From Rhodospirillaceae bacterium UBA4479 (lineage in GTDB: Bacteria > Pseudomonadota > Alphaproteobacteria > Rhodospirillales > Casp-alpha2): a DNA stretch of 6,734 nucleotides. This document shows, in pieces, positions 1 to 6,044 of this stretch. The notes under the pieces are model-generated. The model saw only the letters and a program-made list of their open reading frames with translations. It did no database searches and was not told where the DNA came from. Both the position numbers and the translations under genes were made by a program. Positions within the stretch are counted from its first letter, which is position 1. Each line of letters starts with the position of its first letter. The DNA lies in assembly GCA_002389175.1 (NCBI GenBank), contig DGNZ01000175.1, positions 1 through 6,734 on the forward strand. The letters run 5' to 3'.

Positions 1-237
1 TTCCTGGCACAAGCTTACGCCAATGCAACAACTGCAGTACGCGATGAGCCGAACTGCCATATGTTTCGGGTTATGCAAAACCAAGAAGACCCGAATACCG
101 TCCATTTTTATGAAGTCTACACAAATGCAGACTGCCTAGATGAGCATCGCGAAACTGTGCACTACAAAGCCTATAACAAAGCGACGGCAGATATGATTGC
201 AGATAAATCCATCGTGAAGGTCGACGTCCTGCAATAG
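1..237 (+). CDS. ABM-domain putative quinol monooxygenase, C-terminal part (5' end outside window)
   Basis: An open frame runs from base 1 to a TAG at 235-237 and gives 78 residues with no start codon needed, so the N-terminus lies outside the window. The pattern A-x-T-x-V-R-x-E-P-N-C, then a strand with F-R-V-M-Q-N, then D-P-N-T-V-H-F-Y-E-V-Y, then a helix with D-E-H-R-E-T-x-H-Y, is the usual layout of the small dimeric ABM fold (YgiN/LsrG type). Complete members are about 95-105 residues, so roughly 20-25 residues are missing. Such proteins oxidise quinols or other small aromatics without a cofactor, or process small signalling molecules (LsrG). The substrate cannot be assigned here. The gene converges on the minus-strand MFS gene with 7 bp between the stops, so it is not part of that operon. 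The family call is fairly safe; the reaction is not. Confidence 0.8.
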   Translation, partial: FLAQAYANATTAVRDEPNCHMFRVMQNQEDPNTVHFYEVYTNADCLDEHRETVHYKAYNKATADMIADKSIVKVDVLQ

Positions 238-244
238 GCCTGCG

Positions 245-1489
245 CTACGTTTTTTCTTTCGCAAAGACGAGCAAGATGATGGCGCCAACAAGCATCAGTG
301 CGGCAACGGCCAACCAAGACATGCCGTACTGATTGCCCGTCATATCTAGGATTTTACCAAACAACGGCGGGCCAACCACACCGCCGATGGACCACGCCAC
401 ACCGTTAAAGCCGATCGCGGAACCGACCAGTTCCTCAGGAACCGACTCAGCTGTCATCGCCAAGATCAATGCCGCATAGGATGCGATGGTGCCGCCCATA
501 ACGAAGACCAATAACATCAGCCCCCAATGCGGCCAGGATGGGTTAACGAAATAAGCTACGCAGCACGCCAGCACACCAACTGTGACCACGCCAGCAACCA
601 CGCCTTTGCGCCGTCCTTCGAATAGCGTGTCCGAAACATATGAGAAACCTACTCTGCCAAATGCGCTGGCACCTTGGGCAAAGGCGACCCCCATCGCTGC
701 AACCGGCTGGCTTACCTGTGCAGCATCTCGCAAGAAAAGTGCTGTGTAGGAAAACAGGCTCGACTGCCCCGTATTTAGCAAAATACACGAAGCACAAATC
801 ACATTCATGTTTCGATTCGTGAGGACGATTTTTAAATCTCGAAAAATGGCGCGCATACCGCCAACGCCCCAAGTCGGCTTTCGAGTTAACGGCAACCACA
901 GAATTGCCCCAACAAACGTCATACCTGCCGCAATCCAAAGGACATTTTGCCAATCCATATATGCCGCCAGTGCGCCACCACCAGCACCAATCACACCGCC
1001 CAAGGGCACGCCCAATTGCTTAAGGCCCATGGCCGTACCGCGCCATTGCGCCGGAAACCATCTGACAACGCCCTTGGCTGTCGCCGGATTCACGAACGAA
1101 TACCCCAGGCCGATCAAAAATGCTGCTATCAGTGCTGCTTGAAAATCCTCAGCAACAGAAAATAACAACGTGCCCGCAAACATCGTCAGCATCGCGCCAA
1201 ACAGTGTCCAACCAACACCTAATCGATCCGTAATCACGCCGCTTGGAATGGCAGAAATCAATTGCGCGCCAAAAACAGCAGACATAAAGAAACCAAATTG
1301 CGCAGCCGTAATATCTAGATCTTCGCGAATGATCGGTCCCATCGCCATAATCGACAGATAGCATGCCGTCCCGACGGTATGTACCAGCGACAACAACACG
1401 ATACGCCCTCGCCATGGATTAACGCCGGGGGGCAATCCAGGCGGTGGATCATTCTCTAGAATTTTTGATGGATCTTCGGTGTCAGCCAC
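245..1489 (-). CDS. Major facilitator superfamily transporter, downstream copy of a tandem pair
   Basis: A 12-helix MFS carrier of the inner membrane, about 414 residues, ending in TAG at 245-247. The chosen start is the GTG at 1487-1489: it has AGAAGG 8 bases upstream, overlaps the previous gene's stop by 8 bp, and leaves a hydrophilic N-terminal tail of about 29 residues before helix 1. An in-frame ATG at 1571-1573 would add 28 residues that only shadow the end of the upstream gene. Numbered from the GTG, motif A between helices 2 and 3 is G84 to W94 with D88-R89 (the usual Arg/Lys near the end is Trp here). The helix 4-5 signature runs N134-P135 to W144-F145-P146, then R150-G-T-A-M-G-L-K157-Q-x-G-V-P-x-G-G165. 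A membrane-placed lysine (K157) and a helix 1 histidine (H37) could contact an anionic substrate, which is inference. The gene closely resembles the one just upstream and is last in the operon. Substrate unknown; a carboxylate would fit the neighbours. Confidence 0.9.
   Translation of the reverse strand: MADTEDPSKILENDPPPGLPPGVNPWRGRIVLLSLVHTVGTACYLSIMAMGPIIREDLDITAAQFGFFMSAVFGAQLISAIPSGVITDRLGVGWTLFGAMLTMFAGTLLFSVAEDFQAALIAAFLIGLGYSFVNPATAKGVVRWFPAQWRGTAMGLKQLGVPLGGVIGAGGGALAAYMDWQNVLWIAAGMTFVGAILWLPLTRKPTWGVGGMRAIFRDLKIVLTNRNMNVICASCILLNTGQSSLFSYTALFLRDAAQVSQPVAAMGVAFAQGASAFGRVGFSYVSDTLFEGRRKGVVAGVVTVGVLACCVAYFVNPSWPHWGLMLLVFVMGGTIASYAALILAMTAESVPEELVGSAIGFNGVAWSIGGVVGPPLFGKILDMTGNQYGMSWLAVAALMLVGAIILLVFAKEKT
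1482..1489 (-). promoter_or_regulatory. 8 bp start/stop overlap between the two MFS genes
   Basis: The minus strand reads GTGGCTGA: the GTG start of the downstream carrier (1489-1487) and the TGA stop of the upstream carrier (1484-1482) share 8 bases in different frames. Ribosomes ending the first gene would finish on the start region of the second, which normally keeps the output of the two proteins linked. Confidence 0.65.
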
Positions 1490-2690
1490 GGTGGCCACCT
1501 TCTTTGAACCAGAACGCCAAAGCAAAAGTGCCAGCGATGACAATCGCTGATGATACGGCCCATGCAGCACCATATCCGCCCCAATTGTCTACGACCCATC
1601 CAAATATAATCGGACCGATTGCACCACCGATGTGCACACCCAGCATGTTCACGCCTATGGCTGATCCCGCCAGTCGTGGTTCCACTGATTCAACCACTAC
1701 CGCCTGGGCTATTGGCGCGAACGACGCAATTGTCATGCCCAGCGCCAATATCACGATCAATGTTATCCAAAGCGGGCTGCCGGGTCCGATCAATGCCAGC
1801 AACCCTAGGAACACCCCTGCAACACCGCAAATCATCGTGAGCAAAAATGCGCGTCTGTTCGGATAGTAACGATCGCAGATCACACCCCATCCGATCCGTG
1901 CCACCGCGCTTGCTGTTTGTGCTAGGCCAATCGCCAGCCCTGCAACCTCTTGGCTGGTTCTCAAGGTTGCCGTCATAAACAAGGTTAGGAACCCAAAGAA
2001 GTTGGTCTGCCCTACATTCAAAAAACCATTTACGATGGCGTAAAGATTAAAATTCCAATCTCCCAACAATGTGCCCATATTCGCCATGATGCTTTTGCGT
2101 TGATCAAGCGGCGTAGGAACATGAAATCGCATCAGGCTAAGGCAAAAAATCCCGTTGGCTGCAATCAATACCGCCACACCCCACATGATGCTCTGCCAAT
2201 CGATCGATGCTGCCAGTGCACCATTCCCAGCAGCGATCACACCGCCGATGGGAACCCCAACTTGTTTCAGGCCCATGGCTGTACCGCGGCGTTCTTTTGG
2301 AAACCAGTCGAGGACACCTCGCGCTGTTGATGGGTTCGAGAGAGAATAACCCAACCCCATCAAAAACATCGCAAGTATGCATTGGATGTATCCAACGGCG
2401 ACCGCGAGAGTCACTGCGGCCATACACATCAAGACATGCGCAATTACTAAAGTTCGACCCACGCCAATCCGATCGGTTACTGCTCCTGCTGGCACTGATC
2501 CAAACGACTGGGCTACATAGTATGCGGAGATAAATGCGCCGAACTCAGCAGCAGACAAATCTAGACGTAGCGATATCAACGGGGCCATCGCCATCACCGA
2601 GACGATATTTACCGTGCCCACCGTATGCGACAAGATCAGCGCGGGAAGACGATTAACCCATGGGTTACCTTGGTCGAGAGCACTGCTCAA
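1482..2690 (-). CDS. Major facilitator superfamily transporter, upstream copy of a tandem pair
   Basis: A 402-residue inner-membrane MFS carrier with 12 predicted helices. The start is a TTG at 2688-2690 that overlaps the upstream stop as TTGA. I see no strong Shine-Dalgarno before it, so start-up probably depends on ribosomes leaving the phosphodiesterase gene. The next in-frame TTG would remove part of helix 1, and alignment with the sister gene (both have N-P-W then H-T-V-G-T) supports the first TTG. Motif A is G69 to R79 with D73-R74, complete here, and the second-half loop has C-D-R at 272-274. The helix 4-5 signature runs N119-P120 to W129-F130-P131, then R135-G-T-A-M-G-L-K142-Q-V-G-V-P-I-G-G150. 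It is clearly a paralogue of the gene that follows. Substrate unknown; its place beside an acyl-CoA synthetase makes an organic anion a sensible first guess. Confidence 0.9.
   Translation of the reverse strand: MSSALDQGNPWVNRLPALILSHTVGTVNIVSVMAMAPLISLRLDLSAAEFGAFISAYYVAQSFGSVPAGAVTDRIGVGRTLVIAHVLMCMAAVTLAVAVGYIQCILAMFLMGLGYSLSNPSTARGVLDWFPKERRGTAMGLKQVGVPIGGVIAAGNGALAASIDWQSIMWGVAVLIAANGIFCLSLMRFHVPTPLDQRKSIMANMGTLLGDWNFNLYAIVNGFLNVGQTNFFGFLTLFMTATLRTSQEVAGLAIGLAQTASAVARIGWGVICDRYYPNRRAFLLTMICGVAGVFLGLLALIGPGSPLWITLIVILALGMTIASFAPIAQAVVVESVEPRLAGSAIGVNMLGVHIGGAIGPIIFGWVVDNWGGYGAAWAVSSAIVIAGTFALAFWFKEGGHRG
1498..1503 (-). promoter_or_regulatory. Ribosome binding site deciding the GTG start of the downstream MFS gene
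   Basis: On the minus strand AGAAGG lies 8 bases before the GTG at 1487-1489, inside the last codons of the preceding MFS gene. This is the best Shine-Dalgarno match near any in-frame start of the gene, and it is the main reason for choosing the GTG over the ATG at 1573. Confidence 0.6.
2687..2690 (-). promoter_or_regulatory. TTGA start/stop overlap, phosphodiesterase gene to MFS gene
   Basis: The TGA stop of the phosphodiesterase-like gene (2689-2687) shares two bases with a TTG start (2690-2688) for the first carrier. With only a distant, poor purine-rich stretch before the TTG, termination-reinitiation is the likely way the carrier is translated, and it should cap carrier output below or near that of the enzyme. 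Confidence 0.6.
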
Positions 2691-3937
2691 TGCTGTAGCG
2701 CCCGACCATCCATATCATCATCGGCAAGGCCCAGGTGACGCATCGCACTTGGCGCAATATCGATTGCAGATGTTGCGTCTTCGATCAGCGCACCTTTATC
2801 AAATCCAGCTCCCACACAGATCAAAAATGGGCTCTGTTCATATCGGCCGAGGCCACCGTGCTGACCGCACCCGACATTGTTGGAAATCTTCAGATCACCC
2901 TGGAATGCGACGCTGCTCCCCGGTGCACCGTCGGCACTTGGCGTTTCACTATGGGCGGCAATCACAACAATATCGATACCGCCATCAGGGTTGAGACCAA
3001 GGTCCGAAATCTGTGGCCCTTCGACAACGCGACCGATACGATTGTCCGCGGCCAAAACGTTGGCAATGGCGGTTCGTCGTGATTTTGCGTCTTCTGACAA
3101 ATAAATCGTGGCACTCAGGCCTTGTGGTGCAATCGCTACATCAGGAGATCCTGGGCCGTCTTTTAATCCCGCTTCGATCAGAATTTTTTCAAGATCGACA
3201 ATCTCGCTGATCGTCTCATGACCGTGGTCTGACGCACAAATGAACAAGATGTCACCGGCATCAACACCTGCGCTGATATTGTCGTAAATACGACCGGCCT
3301 GCGCATCGGCAGAACGAATGACATCAAAATGTGCTGGCGACCCCATCGACACCGAGTGCTGCGTGCTGTCCGGTTCACACTGCCAGATAAGGGCAAGCGC
3401 AGGCTTTTGATCGTGTAGCACATCGTCAATGAACCGCTGTGCCATTGCGCTATCACCCTCTGCGTCATGGCCGACACCCAACGGTTCTGCCGTCAATCGA
3501 CCGGGCGCGAATGCTACATCGCGGTGAAACAAATGCCCGTGTCCATCAGGGTCTAGAAAAATGCCCGCGCCAGGCGATGCGTTGGCATAAATGACAGCCC
3601 CTCCCACATCTTTGACACGCTCTGACATGGTGGGCACTTTCAACGTACGGCCATTGGCCTCGGCGAATTTGTCACGGAATGATGGGGGGCCAACGCTAAG
3701 AACCTCAAGGCCGTCGCCCAAATCCAGTGCGACGGCATTTCCTTCCAAACCGTTACGACCAGGCAGACACCCTGTCGCAATCGACGCGGCCGTTGTTCGT
3801 GTCGTTGAGGGGAAAACACCACCGTGCGATGTGAATTGGGTTCCTGCTTTGGCAATGCGTAACAGATTTGGTGTGGTCTCGGGGGTGACCATGTCAGACC
3901 GAAGACCGTCGCAAATGACGATAACCACACGTTTCAT
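2687..3937 (-). CDS. Nucleotide pyrophosphatase/phosphodiesterase-like protein, alkaline phosphatase superfamily
   Basis: A 416-residue two-metal hydrolase. Seen: D10 in the opening V-I-C-D-G-L; F42-P-S-T-T46-R-T-T-A-A-S-I-A-T-G56 holding the likely threonine nucleophile T46; N67 in the G-L-E-G-N turn; D190 and H194 in E-P-D-S-T-Q-H; D237-H238 in S-D-H-G-H; and H360 in G-Q-H-G-G. These are all six metal ligands plus nucleophile and substrate-binding Asn of the NPP family. The spacings D10-T46 (36), T46-N67 (21), D190-H194 (4) and H194-D237 (43) agree with those I remember for the Xanthomonas NPP. Family members cleave phosphodiester or pyrophosphate bonds, and some relatives cleave phosphonates (phosphonoacetate hydrolase PhnA) or monoesters. 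The first beta strand begins at residue 3, so there is no signal peptide and the enzyme should be cytoplasmic, unlike many NPPs. The ATG start has AGGA 8 bases upstream. Superfamily certain; exact substrate unknown. Confidence 0.88.
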   Translation of the reverse strand: MKRVVIVICDGLRSDMVTPETTPNLLRIAKAGTQFTSHGGVFPSTTRTTAASIATGCLPGRNGLEGNAVALDLGDGLEVLSVGPPSFRDKFAEANGRTLKVPTMSERVKDVGGAVIYANASPGAGIFLDPDGHGHLFHRDVAFAPGRLTAEPLGVGHDAEGDSAMAQRFIDDVLHDQKPALALIWQCEPDSTQHSVSMGSPAHFDVIRSADAQAGRIYDNISAGVDAGDILFICASDHGHETISEIVDLEKILIEAGLKDGPGSPDVAIAPQGLSATIYLSEDAKSRRTAIANVLAADNRIGRVVEGPQISDLGLNPDGGIDIVVIAAHSETPSADGAPGSSVAFQGDLKISNNVGCGQHGGLGRYEQSPFLICVGAGFDKGALIEDATSAIDIAPSAMRHLGLADDDMDGRALQH

Positions 3938-3945
3938 TTTTAAGT

Positions 3946-3949
3946 TCCT
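3946..3949 (-). promoter_or_regulatory. Ribosome binding site of the phosphodiesterase-like gene
   Basis: AGGA (within TAGGAA) lies 8 bases before the ATG at 3935-3937, inside the 49 bp gap 3938-3986. This is the only internal junction of the operon with its own intergenic space and clean ribosome binding site. I see no convincing hairpin, terminator or strong promoter in the gap. Confidence 0.6.
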
Positions 3950-3986
3950 ATATCTCTGTGACTATTTGAAATCGAAGTCTAATTCC

Positions 3987-6044
3987 TCAATCGAATACAA
4001 CAAGGCCATCAACAGCAGTGACACCCTCACCCTCTGCTTTGACGATCAACGGATTAATTTCTGCCTCTGATGGCGCCAAACTGGCATTCGCCAATTGAGA
4101 CAGGTCGACCAATGCCTGTGCCAGGGCTTCAAGATCGCCCTTTGGTAAGTTTCGGTATCCACGCAGCGGTGCCAAACCTTTGACCTCTTCGATCATCTGC
4201 TCCGCCTCGTGATGAGTAATTGGCGCCATTCGGATAGCAGTATCACCATACACTTCAGCCAATATGCCGCCGGGTGCTAATACAACGATGGGTCCGACTT
4301 GAGGATCACACCGATACCCAATCAACACTTCGCCAACACCAGAAATCATTTCTTCGATTAAGAAATTTTCGATCTGAACGTCCGGTTTTACCCGAGCAAC
4401 ATTCTCAATGATGGCTGACATGGCCTCGGTCAATTCTTGGACATTTTGGATACCCAATTTGACGGCGCCAGCTTCGGTTTTGTGCGGAAGTTCTGATGAC
4501 AAAGCCTTCACAACAACGGGGAATGCAATGTCATTTGGTGCAGATGCGTTTGTGGATACGATCCAATGACGTGCAACGGGTATCCCTAAATATGAAAATA
4601 GGGCGAGGGATTCTGCTTCGTCCAAAGTTCCTGTTTTCTTTTGGATGATTTGCTTGTTGCCACTCGCCGCCAGGTCCGACGGCGCCCGCCAATCAAAGAA
4701 TGCCCGCATGGCATCAGCACATGCTTCGGGGGTTCTGAATGCTGCAATCCCGGCATCAGCAAGCAAGTTCAAAGACGCTTCCGCTTGCGGCACCATAAAC
4801 GCTGCCACGGGTTTCTTGGCGTCCTTAGCCGTTTCGACAATGGGGGCAACGGCCAGTTCAGGATGAAATTGCGCAGACGAGCCAACGACGCAAACGGCCG
4901 CATCGCATTCGTCACTATTCAATAGTTCCGTTAACGCTGCCCCGTAAACACCATCGCGCGTTCCCGCCATGGTCAGATCGATCAAGGGACCACGCCCAAT
5001 CGTTAGATCAAAATCAGCCAATCTTTTATGGACAGCCTCAGGGGCAGGAATGATATCCAATCCAGCGGCACCCAAACGGTCAACAACTGTTGATGCTCCT
5101 CCACCTGTCGTTGTCATGACGCCAACCCGTTTGCCCTTGGGCGGTGTTTGCCCAATCAATAGCGGCGGCATTTCGAATAACGCTTCGAGCGTTTCAATCC
5201 GCACAATTCCACATGACCTAAAGAACGCATCGACCGCTTTGTCTTCACCCGCCAACGCACCGGAATGAGACAGTGCAACGGCTGCACCCGCTTGTGACCG
5301 TCCCAGTTTATAGGCAATTACAGGTTTACCTGCAGCATAGGCCCGTCGCGCAGCAGTCGCGATTTTCGGGGCATCGCGAATGGCTTCTAAAAACAACAGT
5401 ATCGCGTCCGTCTCGGGATCATCGACCAATGCGTTGATCAATTCACCCACACCGATATCGGCCTCGTTCCCAACAGACAGCAGCCGCGAGAAACCAATTC
5501 CCCGAGCATCACCACGCGATAACAACGTTCCCAATATCGTACCGCTTTGCGAGACCAAGCCTAGACGTCCAGGTTTGAGTTTTGGCATTTCGAGCACGGC
5601 ATTAACCGACAACGTCAATCCACCAATAGGACTGATGACACCCATGCTGTTAGGCCCCAGCACGCGCACACCAGCCAACCTGGCAACATCCAACAACTGC
5701 TGCTGCAGCAACTGCCCCTCAGCGCCTCGTTCCGCAAATCCGTCAGAATAAACCGTCGCGACAGAAATCCCCTTTGCGCCACATTCTTTGACCGCATCTA
5801 GAACATGTTCTGTTGGAACCATGATAAACGCTTGGTCGCAGGGACCATCAATATCGCCAATGGATTTATAAGCACGTCGCCCTTGCACATCATCCCGACG
5901 TGGGTTGATCGGATAGATTTTGCCCGCATACCCGTGCGCATCCAAAAATCGTTGTGGACGGCCTGTGTTCTTAGTGGGGTCCGCCGACGCGCCAACCAGC
6001 GCGACACCGCGCGGGTTCAACAAAGCGTCAGTCAGCACGCTCAT
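3987..6044 (-). CDS. Acetate/acyl-CoA ligase family protein, NDP-forming, fused alpha-beta subunits
   Basis: A 685-residue cytosolic enzyme of the NDP-forming acyl-CoA synthetase (ACD) superfamily. It would make an acyl-CoA from a carboxylate, CoA and ATP through acyl phosphate and phosphohistidine steps. Domains in order: CoA-binding Rossmann domain (about 8-135, with G-V-A-L-V-G-A-S at 13-20); first flavodoxin-like succinyl-CoA-ligase domain (about 158-295) with L-S-H-S-G-A-L-A-G, whose H260 is the expected phosphorylated histidine; second such domain (about 304-450, T-T-G-G-G-A-S near 312-318); and ATP-grasp domain (about 468-685) with K513, H521-K-T-E and E662-I-N-P. Length near 700 is normal for single-chain members, so the gene is complete. 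The ATG overlaps the upstream dehydrogenase stop as ATGA, and I see no strong separate Shine-Dalgarno. Coupling to an acyl-CoA dehydrogenase suggests activation of the acid that is then oxidised. The superfamily also holds enzymes with other outcomes, such as the DMSP lyase DddX, so substrate and product stay open. Confidence 0.9.
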   Translation of the reverse strand: MSVLTDALLNPRGVALVGASADPTKNTGRPQRFLDAHGYAGKIYPINPRRDDVQGRRAYKSIGDIDGPCDQAFIMVPTEHVLDAVKECGAKGISVATVYSDGFAERGAEGQLLQQQLLDVARLAGVRVLGPNSMGVISPIGGLTLSVNAVLEMPKLKPGRLGLVSQSGTILGTLLSRGDARGIGFSRLLSVGNEADIGVGELINALVDDPETDAILLFLEAIRDAPKIATAARRAYAAGKPVIAYKLGRSQAGAAVALSHSGALAGEDKAVDAFFRSCGIVRIETLEALFEMPPLLIGQTPPKGKRVGVMTTTGGGASTVVDRLGAAGLDIIPAPEAVHKRLADFDLTIGRGPLIDLTMAGTRDGVYGAALTELLNSDECDAAVCVVGSSAQFHPELAVAPIVETAKDAKKPVAAFMVPQAEASLNLLADAGIAAFRTPEACADAMRAFFDWRAPSDLAASGNKQIIQKKTGTLDEAESLALFSYLGIPVARHWIVSTNASAPNDIAFPVVVKALSSELPHKTEAGAVKLGIQNVQELTEAMSAIIENVARVKPDVQIENFLIEEMISGVGEVLIGYRCDPQVGPIVVLAPGGILAEVYGDTAIRMAPITHHEAEQMIEEVKGLAPLRGYRNLPKGDLEALAQALVDLSQLANASLAPSEAEINPLIVKAEGEGVTAVDGLVVFD
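6041..6044 (-). promoter_or_regulatory. ATGA start/stop overlap, dehydrogenase to acyl-CoA synthetase
   Basis: The minus strand reads ATGA: the ATG of the synthetase (6044-6042) overlaps the TGA of the dehydrogenase (6043-6041). This is the classic coupling arrangement and ties the two enzymes to one transcript. Confidence 0.7.

Noticed and set aside
238..260. Possible intrinsic terminator: T-run just after the ABM gene stop
   Set aside because: Upstream complementary stretches are only about 3 bp and imperfect, so no stable hairpin precedes the T-run.
1487..1573. Longer start (ATG at 1573) for the downstream MFS gene
   Set aside because: The extra 28 residues only read through the other carrier's end in another frame, with no match to the sister protein. 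The GTG at 1489 has a good ribosome site and gives the expected overlap.
1444..1866. Plus-strand open frames opposite the minus-strand genes (this one, and others such as 3591-4070, 4969-5268, 5380-5751, 5805-6182)
   Set aside because: They lie antisense to confidently assigned genes, and their translations are low-complexity mirror sequences rich in Pro, Ser, Arg and Thr, with no domain pattern. They are shadows.
2687..3937. Calling the phosphodiesterase-like gene phosphonoacetate hydrolase (phnA)
   Set aside because: Length and superfamily fit, but the nucleophile region differs from the P-S-F-T-N-P-N-N pattern I remember for PhnA, and no phosphonate genes are nearby.
3938..3986. Internal promoter in the 49 bp gap (TTGAGG with AAATAG at 17 bp, or TATAGG near the ribosome site)
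   Set aside because: Both boxes match the sigma-70 consensus poorly, and TATAGG overlaps the Shine-Dalgarno. Not strong enough to annotate.
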